Shown here: one piece after another, positions 9,059-17,410 of the stretch | How the letters are laid out: every line of letters begins with the position of its first letter | How positions within the stretch are numbered: position 1 is the first letter of the stretch | Assembly: GCF_003384935.1 (NCBI RefSeq) | Contig: NZ_QTTQ01000009.1 | Coordinates: 744,001 to 808,000, forward strand | Length of the DNA: 64,000 bases | Reading direction: 5' to 3' | Source of the DNA: Lutibacter oceani | GTDB taxonomy: Bacteria > Bacteroidota > Bacteroidia > Flavobacteriales > Flavobacteriaceae | Made by a program: the position numbers and the translations under genes | Notes under the pieces: generated by a model | Told to the model about the DNA's origin: nothing | The model's input: the letters and a program-made list of their open reading frames with translations, nothing else | Databases searched by the model: none

Positions 9059-11169
9059 TAACTAAAAATATTAAATGCGACAACTGCTGAAATATATGCT
9101 AAAATTCCCATACCTACTAATTGTAACATAGGCCATTTCCAACTGTTGGTTTCTCTTTTAACAATTGCCAAGGTACCAATACATTGCATGGCAAAGGCAT
9201 AAAATAGTAATAATGAAACCCCTGTCGGAAAATTAAATCTTTTTTCACCAGTATCAGGATTAATTTCTGCTGCCATTCTTTGTTTAATAGTTCCCACATC
9301 TTCGCCATCACTATCTACATTATAAATAGTAGCCAATGCACCTACAAAAACTTCACGGGCTGCAAATGAACTAATTAAGGCAATTCCTATTTTCCAATCG
9401 TAACCCATAGGTTTAATTACAGGCTCAATGGTTTTTCCCATATAACCAATATAAGAGTTTTCTAATTTGTATGAAGCTATTTTCTTTTGAAGTTCTTCTT
9501 TAGAAAGATCTTTATTTTCAGTTTTTTCAGATACTGTTTGCTCTGCATTTTTAAAAGATGCTGGTCCATTTGATGCTAAAAACCACAATACAATTGAAAG
9601 TGCTAAAATAATTTTACCTGCACCAAAAACAAAAGCCTTAGTTTTTTCAATAACTTCGTATACTATATTTTTTATTGAAGGAATTTTATAGTTAGGCATT
9701 TCTATAACAAACAAACTTTTATTATTTATTTTTAATACTTTATGTAATAAAATAGATGATAAAATTGCTGCTGTAAATCCTAATAAATACAATGCCATCA
9801 TTGTTAAACCTTGTAAATTAAGAATACCTAATACTGGTTTATTAGGAATAATTAAAGCAATTAAAATAGCATATACCGGCAACCGAGCAGAACATGTTGT
9901 AAATGGTACCACTAAAATAGTTATCAATCGCTCTTTCCAGCTACTAATATTTCTTGAAGCCATTATTGCCGGAATGGCACATGCAGTACCTGAAATTAAT
10001 GGAATTACACTCTTACCACTCATCCCAAATTTTCGCATTATTTTATCCATTAAAAATACTACGCGGCTCATATAACCCGTTTCTTCTAAAATTGAAATAA
10101 ATGTAAATAAAATTGCAATTTGCGGAATAAAAATTACAACACCGCCAATACCTGGTATAATTCCTTCTGCAATTAAATTGGTGAAAGTACCTGGAGGCAT
10201 AACTGTTTTTACCCAAGAACTTAAACTTGCAAAAGCACCATCAATTATATCCATTGGGTAGCTTGCCCAGTCAAAAATACCTTGAAAAATGAATAATAAT
10301 ATCAAGGCAAATATCACATATCCAAATACTTTATGTGTTAATATTCTATCTAAAACTCCCCTTAAATCAGTTGCTTTTGTGGTATCAACAATAAAAGATT
10401 CTTTTAAAATTTCGTTAATTATTTGATACCTTAAAATAGTTTCTTTGTGTTGGTATCTCTTAATACAATCTAAATCTTCTCTAAATTTTAATACTAATTT
10501 CTGTTCCTTTTCAGTTAAAAAATCAAATTCTTTTTTTTGAGTAATTAACAACCAAGATTTATATAAAGGGAATTCTTTAAATGCGCTTTTTAATTTGGTG
10601 AAATATTCTTTATCAATTCTTTCAGAAATATTACTAATTGGTGTAATATCTAAATTTTTATAATTTAAAATCGCCAACTTAATTTCTTCAATACCAATTC
10701 TTTTTCGTGCACTTGCTAACACAATTTTTGTTTTTAATTGTGCTTCTAACAATGGTACATTTATTTTAATTCCTTTGCGTTCCATTTGGTCTACCATATT
10801 GATAACCAAAATTGTAGGAATTTTTAAATCTTTTATTTGAGTAAATAAAAGTAAGTTTCTTTTAATATTTTCAATATCAACAACAACTACAATTACATCA
10901 GGAAAAGTTTCGTTTTTTTCATTTAATAAGGTATCCAAAACCAACGTTTCATCCATTGAAGTTGGGTTGATACTGTAAGTACCTGGCAAATCTGTAACTT
11001 CAGCTTTAACAGTTTCATTTAACTTGCAGATACCCTGTTTTTTTTCAACAGTTATACCTGGATAGTTTCCAACTTTTTGTTTTAAACCAGTAAGTTGATT
11101 AAATAATGAGGTTTTTCCTGTATTTGGATTTCCAATTAAAGCAACTTTTACAACCTTGTTAATACTCAT
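9058..11169 (-). CDS. feoB: Ferrous iron transport protein B
   Basis: Complete 703-residue FeoB. The G domain has P-loop GNPNTGKTSLFNQLTG near residue 13, GNYPGITVEKKQG, G3 DLPGTYSIN and G4 NMVDQMERKG. A helical domain follows to about residue 270. The polytopic membrane domain has Gate repeats (EETGYMSRVVFLMD, GTACAIPAIMASRNI) and a C-terminal set of helices. It pumps or gates Fe(II) across the inner membrane. It lies 5 bases downstream of feoA and is coupled to the small Cys-rich partner. Its sequence differs clearly from the split FeoB facing it, so the two are paralogues rather than recent duplicates. Confidence 0.97.
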   Translation of the reverse strand: MSINKVVKVALIGNPNTGKTSLFNQLTGLKQKVGNYPGITVEKKQGICKLNETVKAEVTDLPGTYSINPTSMDETLVLDTLLNEKNETFPDVIVVVVDIENIKRNLLLFTQIKDLKIPTILVINMVDQMERKGIKINVPLLEAQLKTKIVLASARKRIGIEEIKLAILNYKNLDITPISNISERIDKEYFTKLKSAFKEFPLYKSWLLITQKKEFDFLTEKEQKLVLKFREDLDCIKRYQHKETILRYQIINEILKESFIVDTTKATDLRGVLDRILTHKVFGYVIFALILLFIFQGIFDWASYPMDIIDGAFASLSSWVKTVMPPGTFTNLIAEGIIPGIGGVVIFIPQIAILFTFISILEETGYMSRVVFLMDKIMRKFGMSGKSVIPLISGTACAIPAIMASRNISSWKERLITILVVPFTTCSARLPVYAILIALIIPNKPVLGILNLQGLTMMALYLLGFTAAILSSILLHKVLKINNKSLFVIEMPNYKIPSIKNIVYEVIEKTKAFVFGAGKIILALSIVLWFLASNGPASFKNAEQTVSEKTENKDLSKEELQKKIASYKLENSYIGYMGKTIEPVIKPMGYDWKIGIALISSFAAREVFVGALATIYNVDSDGEDVGTIKQRMAAEINPDTGEKRFNFPTGVSLLLFYAFAMQCIGTLAIVKRETNSWKWPMLQLVGMGILAYISAVVAFNIFS

Positions 11170-11174
11170 TTTTG

Positions 11175-11402
11175 TTAGTAGTTAACAATCGTTATTTTTT
11201 CAGCAGTTTCTTTTCTAATAGCTAAATGGCTTCCGTTTACTTTAATATATAAAGGATCTTGCATTGGGGCTTTTTGAATTAATTGTACCTCAATACCAGG
11301 TAAACACCCCATTTCAAGCAATTTTAGTGGAATATTGTCTAAACAAAGTTTTTCTATAAAAGCTTTTTCTCCAATTTGTAAATTTGCAATAGTTTTAAAC
11401 AT
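11175..11402 (-). CDS. feoA: Ferrous iron transport protein A
   Basis: A 75-residue cytosolic SH3-fold protein: LQIGEKAFIEKL, then LKLLEMGCLPGIEVQLIQKAPM and VNGSHLAIRKETAEKI, which is the typical FeoA order. FeoA is required for FeoB activity. It is the first gene of feoA-feoB-Cys-rich partner, with a dyad operator and a TAnnTTTG promoter just upstream. Confidence 0.93.
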   Translation of the reverse strand: MFKTIANLQIGEKAFIEKLCLDNIPLKLLEMGCLPGIEVQLIQKAPMQDPLYIKVNGSHLAIRKETAEKITIVNY

Positions 11403-11428
11403 TATTAAGACTGATTATAAATAATGAG

Positions 11429-11436
11429 CAAATATA
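11429..11436 (-). promoter_or_regulatory. -7 promoter element of the feoAB operon
   Basis: The reverse strand reads TATATTTG, matching TAnnTTTG and identical to the -7 box of the dtxR operon, 26 bases before the feoA ATG. Confidence 0.6.
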
Positions 11437-11441
11437 CTAAA

Positions 11442-11456
11442 TTAGAATGATTCTAA
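11442..11456 (-). promoter_or_regulatory. Candidate metal-repressor operator of feoAB
   Basis: TTAGAATGATTCTAA is a perfect 7-1-7 palindrome ending 5 bases upstream of the -7 box. It shares TTTAGA...TCTAA half-sites with the dyad in the dtxR promoter (4982-4997). The 7-1-7 form is also compatible with Fur-type boxes, so the regulator could be Fur or the nearby DtxR protein. Confidence 0.55.
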
Positions 11457-11472
11457 ACTATGACATTTATCA

Positions 11473-12150
11473 TTAATCTTTAGAATTGTGTTGGAGTATT
11501 TTTATATCGGTTATTAATCGTTGTATATCCTCACTATCTGTACCATCATAAAAACCTCTTATTTGTCTTTTTTTATCAACCAAAATAAAATTTTCAGTAT
11601 GAATAAAATCTTGTAAGCCACCATCTCCTTCATCTAAAACTGCAAAATAACTTTTACGAGCCAATTCATAAATATGCTTTTTAGAACCCGTTGTAATATT
11701 CCATTTTCCATCGATTACACCTTTTTTAATGGCATATTCTTTTAATACAGAAACGCTATCTATAACAGGAGTTACGGAATGTGATAAAAACATAATAGCA
11801 TCATCATTTTTAAAAACCTCTTGTAATTTCCCAATATTATTTGTCATTACAGGGCAAATAGTCATACATCTGGTAAAGAAAAAATCTGCCACGTAAATTT
11901 TGTCTTTATAATCTTCCTGGGTAATAGTTTCTCCATTTTGATTAATTAACTTAAAATCCGCAACTTTATGATTGCGTCTAATATGTACAACACTTTCATC
12001 TACTAATTTTGGATTTACATCAGAAGGATTGTAAACTGGTAATTTTTTTTCAGGGGTTAATAAAGAATATATAGCATAAATCATTATAAATGAGAATATT
12101 GCCATAACTATTAAAGTAGGTATCGATTTTTTAAAGAATTTTAAATCCAT
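11473..12150 (-). CDS. SCO1/SenC/PrrC-family copper chaperone
   Basis: Membrane-anchored thioredoxin-fold protein that delivers copper to cytochrome oxidase (CuA) or keeps it reduced. One N-terminal helix (about residues 9-30) is followed by a periplasmic domain. The Cu site is visible as FTRCMTICPV (CxxxC) and the distal His in IHTENFILVD. I choose ATG 12150 (225 aa, MDLKFFKK). The ORF is open to 12183, but the promoter -7 box (12172-12179) lies inside that extension. It is divergent from rseP, and the next gene downstream is feoA on the same strand, 70 bases away. Confidence 0.92.
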   Translation of the reverse strand: MDLKFFKKSIPTLIVMAIFSFIMIYAIYSLLTPEKKLPVYNPSDVNPKLVDESVVHIRRNHKVADFKLINQNGETITQEDYKDKIYVADFFFTRCMTICPVMTNNIGKLQEVFKNDDAIMFLSHSVTPVIDSVSVLKEYAIKKGVIDGKWNITTGSKKHIYELARKSYFAVLDEGDGGLQDFIHTENFILVDKKRQIRGFYDGTDSEDIQRLITDIKILQHNSKD

Positions 12151-12171
12151 TTTATTTACAAAATTAAAACA

Positions 12172-12179
12172 CAAATTTA
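12172..12179 (-). promoter_or_regulatory. -7 promoter element of the SCO1-type gene
   Basis: The reverse strand reads TAAATTTG, 21 bases before the ATG at 12150. This decides against the longer reading frame. Confidence 0.5.
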
Positions 12180-12202
12180 GCACAAATAGTAATTATAGTT
12201 GC

Positions 12203-12235
12203 TTAAGTGTTTTAAAACTTTGTTAAAACACTTAA
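12203..12235. promoter_or_regulatory. Perfect 12-bp inverted repeat in a divergent promoter region
   Basis: TTAAGTGTTTTA (12203-12214) and its exact complement (12224-12235) are separated by 9 bases. The repeat lies between the divergent SCO1 and rseP genes, just upstream of where the SCO1 -33 element should be. There is no T-tract placement typical of a terminator for either gene, so an operator is more likely; this is inference. Confidence 0.45.
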
Positions 12236-12275
12236 TTAGTCAATTAATCATTTTTTAAAACTGTATTTAAAACCG

Positions 12276-12283
12276 TACATTTG
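12276..12283 (+). promoter_or_regulatory. -7 promoter element of rseP
   Basis: TACATTTG matches TAnnTTTG, 28 bases before the ATG at 12312. Confidence 0.5.
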
Positions 12284-12311
12284 TGCGATTTTAGATTTTG
12301 AAAAGACATTT

Positions 12312-13631
12312 ATGGAAATATTAATAAAGGCTTCACAGTTTATTTTAAGTTTATCGTTTTTAATTGTATTGCACGAATTAGGACATTTTATTCCTGCAAA
12401 AATATTTAAAACACGTGTTGAAAAGTTTTATTTATTTTTTGATTACAAATTCTCTTTACTTAAAAAGAAAATTGGAGAAACCGAATACGGAATTGGTTGG
12501 ATTCCTTTAGGTGGATATGTAAAAATATCTGGTATGATTGACGAAAGTATGGATACCGAACAAATGAAACAACCTGCTCAACCTTGGGAATTCAGGTCTA
12601 AACCGGCTTGGCAACGCTTAATTATTATGCTGGGAGGTGTAATTGTAAATTTTATTTTAGGAATTCTAATTTACATTATGATCACCTTTGTTTGGGGAAT
12701 TGATTTTGTAAAACCAGACTCAATAAAAAATGGTTTTGCAGTTCACGAAACATTTAAAGAATTTGGGTTTAAAGATGGTGATAAAATTACCAAATTTAAT
12801 GGTGAAGTTCCTTTAGATGTAACTGATGTTAACAAACATTTATTTTTAAGAGGAATTACTTCTTTAGAAGTTATTCACGAAGATGGTATTACTGAAACAA
12901 TTGCTATTCCTGAAGATATTGGAAGTATTATGTGGGAAAAAGGTGTAATGGAGCCTTTTAGCGCCAGAACAATACCTATAATTGATACTGTTGTAGTTGG
13001 TTCTCCTGCTGAAAAATTTGGAATTTTAAAGAACGACAAAATAATTGCTGTAAATAATACACCGGTTTCTTACTGGCAAGAATTTTCTATGTTAGCTTCA
13101 AAAGCAACAGAAGAAAAATTAACACTTGATGTTGAAAGAGATGGAGTAATAAAAAGCATTTCTATTGTTCCAAATGAAGACAAAACTATTGGTGTTTCAA
13201 ATTACCTACAAAGAGGGTTTTCCATAGATCATAAAGATTATTCATTTTTAGAAAGTATTTCAAAAGGAAACTCTTTAGCTATTTGGACATTAAAAGATTA
13301 TATCACCCAATTTAAATATGTATTTACTAAAAAAGGAGCTACAAGTATTGGTGGTTTTATTGCAATTGGAAATATTTTCCCTTCAACTTGGAGTTGGAAA
13401 TCTTTTTGGGGAATTACAGCATTTTTATCAATTATGTTAGGTTTTATGAACCTATTACCAATTCCCGCTTTAGATGGTGGCCACGTGGTATTTACTTTGT
13501 ATGAAATGATTACAGGTAGAAAACCAAATGACAAATTTTTAGAATATGCTCAAATTACTGGATTTATTCTATTAATAGCCTTACTACTTTTAGCGAATGG
13601 AAATGATATTGTAAAGCTATTTAGTAATTAA
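12312..13631 (+). CDS. rseP: RIP metalloprotease RseP (site-2 protease)
   Basis: Inner-membrane zinc protease (439 aa) that cleaves transmembrane anchors, for example anti-sigma factors, and clears remnant signal peptides. The zinc motif HELGH is at residues 21-25 in the first helix, and the third ligand region LPIPALDGGHVVFT is near residue 388. Two PDZ regions lie between them (residues about 130-215 and 220-300, with VVGSPAEKFGILKNDKI in the second). Four transmembrane helices are visible. A lone gene, it is followed by a degenerate coding remnant and a bidirectional terminator. Confidence 0.96.
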   Translation: MEILIKASQFILSLSFLIVLHELGHFIPAKIFKTRVEKFYLFFDYKFSLLKKKIGETEYGIGWIPLGGYVKISGMIDESMDTEQMKQPAQPWEFRSKPAWQRLIIMLGGVIVNFILGILIYIMITFVWGIDFVKPDSIKNGFAVHETFKEFGFKDGDKITKFNGEVPLDVTDVNKHLFLRGITSLEVIHEDGITETIAIPEDIGSIMWEKGVMEPFSARTIPIIDTVVVGSPAEKFGILKNDKIIAVNNTPVSYWQEFSMLASKATEEKLTLDVERDGVIKSISIVPNEDKTIGVSNYLQRGFSIDHKDYSFLESISKGNSLAIWTLKDYITQFKYVFTKKGATSIGGFIAIGNIFPSTWSWKSFWGITAFLSIMLGFMNLLPIPALDGGHVVFTLYEMITGRKPNDKFLEYAQITGFILLIALLLLANGNDIVKLFSN

Positions 13632-13632
13632 A

Positions 13633-13865
13633 ACATACGATTTAATTTACGATTCTTATCCTGAGATGGGTGTAAATAATTCAAATAATGATGAAACTGA
13701 CTTTGCATTAGTTTTTCTGTTGAAGTGAAATTTATAACCACTAATGAATTTATTTTTGAAATATATGGTGATGCGGGTAAAAATTTATTAAATGACAATG
13801 CAATAGATGTTGTTCCTAGGTTTGGTTTAACTTTAGGAAAACGTATTTTAAAAAATACAGCATAA
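13633..13865 (+). pseudogene. Decayed C-terminal fragment of an outer-membrane beta-barrel protein
   Basis: After the rseP stop one frame reads TYDLIYDSYPEMGVNNS... to TGA at 13726-13728. The overlapping next frame continues coherently as SVEVKFITTNEFIFEIYG, then DAGKNLLNDNAIDVVPRFG and LTLGKRILKNTA, ending at TAA 13863-13865. The alternating hydrophobic strands and a final strand like FGLTLGKRIL resemble the end of an outer-membrane barrel. No start is present and at least one frameshift separates the halves. I read it as a gene remnant left after deletion; the family is uncertain. Confidence 0.45.
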
Positions 13866-13895
13866 AAAAAGCCGAGCTAATGCTCGGCTTTTTTT
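13864..13895. terminator. Bidirectional rho-independent terminator
   Basis: GCCGAGC (13871-13877), loop TAAT, GCTCGGC (13882-13888), flanked by A7 on the left and T7 on the right. It can end transcripts from glyS on the reverse strand and from the rseP/remnant side on the forward strand. Confidence 0.9.
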
Positions 13896-13912
13896 ATGTA
13901 TAATTAATTGGT

Positions 13913-15454
13913 TTACATTTTCATCAACCAATTTTTCACATCAACTTCTTCTTTAATTATTTCTTTTAATTCCGAAATTTTAACACGTTGTTGTTCCATA
14001 CTATCTCTGTGCCTAATTGTTACAGTATCATCGTTTAAAGTTTCGTGGTCTACTGTAATACAAAAAGGAGTTCCTGCAGCATCTTGTCTTCTATAACGTC
14101 TTCCAACGGCATCTTTTTCATCGTATGTTACACTGAAATCCCATTTTAAATCTTCAACAATTTTACGAGCAACCTCAGGCAAACCATCTTTTTTAACCAA
14201 AGGTAAAATAGCTGCTTTAGTTGGAGCTAATACTGATGGCAATTTTAAAACAGTTCTTGTTGTTCCGTTTTCTAATTCCTCTTCTTGTAAAGAATGTGAA
14301 AAAACAGCTAAAAACATCCTATCTAATCCAATAGAAGTTTCAACCACATAAGGAACATAACGCTCGTTTAATTCTGGATCAAAATATTGTAATTTTTTTC
14401 CTGAGAATTTTTCGTGGCTCGATAAATCAAAATCAGTACGCGAATGAATTCCTTCTAATTCTTTAAATCCGAACGGAAATCTAAACTCAATATCAGCAGC
14501 AGCATCAGCATAATGCGCTAGTTTTTCGTGGTCATGAAAACGGTAATTGTCTGCGCCCATTCCTAAAGACAAATGCCATTTTAAACGCGTTTCTTTCCAT
14601 TGTTCATACCATTCTTTTTGCGTACCAGGACGCACAAAAAATTGCATTTCCATTTGTTCAAATTCACGCATACGAAAAATAAACTGACGTGCAACTATTT
14701 CATTTCTAAACGCTTTACCGGTTTGAGCAATTCCAAAAGGAATTTTCATTCTACCCGTTTTTTGAACATTTAAAAAGTTTACAAAAATACCTTGAGCAGT
14801 TTCTGGACGCAAATATAAATCCATTGCAGTATCTGCTGAAGCTCCTAATTTGGTACCAAACATTAAGTTAAATTGCTTTACATCTGTCCAGTTTTTAGAG
14901 CCTGACAATGGACAACCTATTTCTAATTCTTCAATCAATAGTTTTACATCCGCTAAATCTTCGTTTTCTAAAGATTTACCCATACGTTGTAAAATTGCAT
15001 CACCTTTTTCTTTATAGCCTACTACTCTTGGGTTCGTTGCTAAAAATTGTTCTTTATCGAAAGATTCGCCAAAACGTTTTGCTGCTTTTGCGACTTCTTT
15101 TTCAATTTTAGCATCCAGTTTACCAACATAGTCTTCAATTAAAACATCTGCTCTATATCTTTTTTTGGAATCTTTATTATCTATTAGAGGGTCATTAAAG
15201 GCATCTACATGGCCAGAAGCTTTCCAAGTTGTTGGGTGCATAAAAATTGCAGCATCTAAACCAACAATATTTTCATGCATTTGCACCATTGCCTTCCACC
15301 AGTAATCTCTAATATTTTTCTTTAACTCAACACCGTTTTGAGCGTAGTCGTAAACTGCGCTTAAACCATCATAAATTTCACTAGATTGAAATACGTATCC
15401 GTACTCTTTTGCATGTGAAACTACTTTTTTAAATTGATCATCTTGATTTGCCAT
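13913..15454 (-). CDS. glyS: Glycyl-tRNA synthetase, dimeric (alpha2) class II type
   Basis: Charges tRNA-Gly. The 513-residue single-chain enzyme is of the archaeal/eukaryotic-like alpha2 type, not the alpha2beta2 bacterial type. N-terminal catalytic segment YGYVFQSSEIYDGLSAVYDY, motif 2 region FRNEIVARQFIFRMREFEQM, motif 3 region ETSIGLDRMFLAVF, and C-terminal anticodon-binding domain (VLAPTKAAILPLVKKDGL to the end). The start at 15454 gives MANQDDQFKKVV. A -7 box lies only 4 bases before the ATG, so the mRNA may be leaderless. It is a single gene with terminators on both sides. Confidence 0.96.
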   Translation of the reverse strand: MANQDDQFKKVVSHAKEYGYVFQSSEIYDGLSAVYDYAQNGVELKKNIRDYWWKAMVQMHENIVGLDAAIFMHPTTWKASGHVDAFNDPLIDNKDSKKRYRADVLIEDYVGKLDAKIEKEVAKAAKRFGESFDKEQFLATNPRVVGYKEKGDAILQRMGKSLENEDLADVKLLIEELEIGCPLSGSKNWTDVKQFNLMFGTKLGASADTAMDLYLRPETAQGIFVNFLNVQKTGRMKIPFGIAQTGKAFRNEIVARQFIFRMREFEQMEMQFFVRPGTQKEWYEQWKETRLKWHLSLGMGADNYRFHDHEKLAHYADAAADIEFRFPFGFKELEGIHSRTDFDLSSHEKFSGKKLQYFDPELNERYVPYVVETSIGLDRMFLAVFSHSLQEEELENGTTRTVLKLPSVLAPTKAAILPLVKKDGLPEVARKIVEDLKWDFSVTYDEKDAVGRRYRRQDAAGTPFCITVDHETLNDDTVTIRHRDSMEQQRVKISELKEIIKEEVDVKNWLMKM

Positions 15455-15458
15455 TTTG

Positions 15459-15466
15459 CAAAAGTA
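15459..15466 (-). promoter_or_regulatory. -7 promoter element of glyS
   Basis: The reverse strand reads TACTTTTG (TAnnTTTG), ending 4 bases before the ATG. If used, transcription would begin at or next to the start codon. Confidence 0.45.
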
Positions 15467-15490
15467 ATAAAGCTTTTATTACTAAAAAAC

Positions 15491-15522
15491 AAAAAAGTGG
15501 AAATAGCCGAAACTATTTCCAC
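15491..15522 (-). terminator. Rho-independent terminator of the coiled-coil envelope gene
   Basis: A perfect 10-bp stem: GTGGAAATAG at 15497-15506 and CTATTTCCAC at 15513-15522 with a 6-base loop. On the reverse strand it is followed by TTTTTT, and it lies about 40 bases after the stop of the gene ending at 15564. Confidence 0.85.
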
Positions 15523-15563
15523 CTAACTAACATTAAATAATACTAATTTGGAGTTATCAATTT

Positions 15564-16451
15564 TTACTTTAACGTAATTTGAGTTACTCCTACAATTCTA
15601 TTTTCTACAAAAATATTTATTGCATAAACGCCTCTTTCAATTAGTTCACGATCAACTTCAACCAAAGAAACAACGTCTACAGCTTCATTTAAATAATTTA
15701 TTGTTGTAGCATCGCTATAATTAATTTCTTTACCTTCAGCTAAAGCTAATATGCCTTTACTTGCAACTGTTTCTCCTGTTGTTACATCAACAATTTGAAT
15801 ATAAACCGGACGCTCACCTTGTTCAGAAATTTCATTTTTTGCTACCGTAAAGTTAATTCTAAATGCATCTGTATTTCTTGCTCTTGAAGTTTCAACTAAT
15901 TTTCCATTAGTTCTTTCACGCATTGCCAACACTTTTGCTGAATTTACTTTTAACATGGAGCCTATTGCTACTTTTTCAGCTAAATTTTGGTTTTTCATGG
16001 ATAGTGTATCATTTACTGCAAGTTGCCTTGAAATATTAACTCTTGCACTATCTAAATTTACAGTTAATATGTTATTTACTCCGGTTAAGGAATCTGTCAT
16101 AAAAAACAAACGTCTGTTAGTTTCTTCCAATTTTGCAATTTGCTTTTTATACCTGAATATTAAATTAAGATTTGTGGCTTTTAATCCTTTTATAGAATCT
16201 CGCAAGGCAATTATTCTATCTCTTTCAAAAGCTAATTCATTAGACATTGATGTGTTTTGACCTATAGCATCTTCATACTTAACAATCATGTTATCTAAAT
16301 TCTGTTCTATTTCTTCTTTTTCTACTGTAATGGCATCGGTTAACTTTTTATGTTCATTCTTATTATAAAAAGTATATGCTAAAGCTGCTACTAATAATAG
16401 TGCTAAAACTATTACAATAGCCTTACTGTTTGATTTTTTATTTTCTTCCAT
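15564..16451 (-). CDS. Conserved membrane-anchored coiled-coil protein, unknown function
   Basis: I do not recognise a named family. The 295 residues show one transmembrane helix near the N-terminus (about 11-28, IVIVLALLLVAALAYTFY), a periplasmic coiled coil (about 35-160, rich in E, N, L and R), and a C-terminal beta-rich domain (about 190-295) containing RPVYIQIVDVTTGETVASKG and ending GVTQITLK. The layout suggests an inner-membrane-anchored periplasmic structural or scaffold protein. It is a single gene with its own terminator, divergent from the ComF-type gene. Confidence 0.8.
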   Translation of the reverse strand: MEENKKSNSKAIVIVLALLLVAALAYTFYNKNEHKKLTDAITVEKEEIEQNLDNMIVKYEDAIGQNTSMSNELAFERDRIIALRDSIKGLKATNLNLIFRYKKQIAKLEETNRRLFFMTDSLTGVNNILTVNLDSARVNISRQLAVNDTLSMKNQNLAEKVAIGSMLKVNSAKVLAMRERTNGKLVETSRARNTDAFRINFTVAKNEISEQGERPVYIQIVDVTTGETVASKGILALAEGKEINYSDATTINYLNEAVDVVSLVEVDRELIERGVYAINIFVENRIVGVTQITLK

Positions 16452-16641
16452 CGGTTAAATTTTAGGGGGTTGTTTTTTAATTGAACGTAAAACGCTAAAT
16501 TAAATTATAATTATTAATAAATAAATTTTGAGGATTCTTTTTATTGAGGAATATAAAGTTAAAAATTTATTTTTATAACTCAATATTTTTTTAAAAATAT
16601 TTTGATTGATTTAAATCTTTTTTTAACTTAACCAAAAAGCT

Positions 16642-17328
16642 ATGAATTTTCTTAAAGAAATATTTAATATTTTCTATCCTGAAATTTGTTTGTGTTGCAA
16701 AGATCCACTTACAGCACATGAACAAACTATTTGTTTAAATTGCAGGCACGACTTGCCCTTAACCAATTTTACTGAAGAAAAAAATAACTTAGTTGAAAAA
16801 ATATTTTATGGAAGATTTCCAGTTGAAGAGGCTACTAGTTTATTCTACTTTTTAAAAAAAGGGAATGTTCAACAATTAATGCATGAATTAAAATACAAAA
16901 GCCAACAACAAGTTGGTACCCTAATTGGAGATTGGTTGGGAGAAGAAATTAAAGATTCAAAGAGGTTTAAAAATATAGATTGTATTATTCCTGTTCCGCT
17001 TCATAAGAAAAAGCAAAAAAAAAGAGGTTACAATCAAGTTTCAACTTTTGGTAAAAGCTTATCACAAAAGTTAAATATTCCTTTTTATGAAAATATTTTA
17101 ATTAAAACTTCTGCAACTAAAACCCAAACTAAAAAAGTACGTTTTGATAGATGGAAAAATGCTGAACATCAATTTATGATTAAAAATACAGAGCTCATTA
17201 AAAATAAACACATACTATTAATTGATGATATTATAACCACTGGTGCAACTCTTGAAGCTTGTTTAAATACAATAGGAAACACAAATAACACCAAAGTAAG
17301 TATTGCTAGTATGGCTTATACTAAATAA
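16642..17328 (+). CDS. ComF-family phosphoribosyltransferase-like protein
   Basis: A 228-residue protein. The N-terminal zinc-finger-like part has CLCCKDPL and CLNCRHDLP, four Cys within 30 residues. The phosphoribosyltransferase fold has IPVPLHKKKQKKRGYNQ and the PRPP loop LLIDDIITTGATLEAC near residue 190. ComF family members take part in DNA uptake and competence in some bacteria; the exact reaction is unknown. No other competence gene is nearby. The start MNFLKEIFNIFYPEICLCC is normal for the family. Confidence 0.9.
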   Translation: MNFLKEIFNIFYPEICLCCKDPLTAHEQTICLNCRHDLPLTNFTEEKNNLVEKIFYGRFPVEEATSLFYFLKKGNVQQLMHELKYKSQQQVGTLIGDWLGEEIKDSKRFKNIDCIIPVPLHKKKQKKRGYNQVSTFGKSLSQKLNIPFYENILIKTSATKTQTKKVRFDRWKNAEHQFMIKNTELIKNKHILLIDDIITTGATLEACLNTIGNTNNTKVSIASMAYTK

Positions 17329-17410
17329 AAACTGCAAAATTATAATACATAAATAATTAGTGCGTTTTTTAAATAAAATAATTGTTATTTTGTAACCAAA
17401 ATAAATTTAT

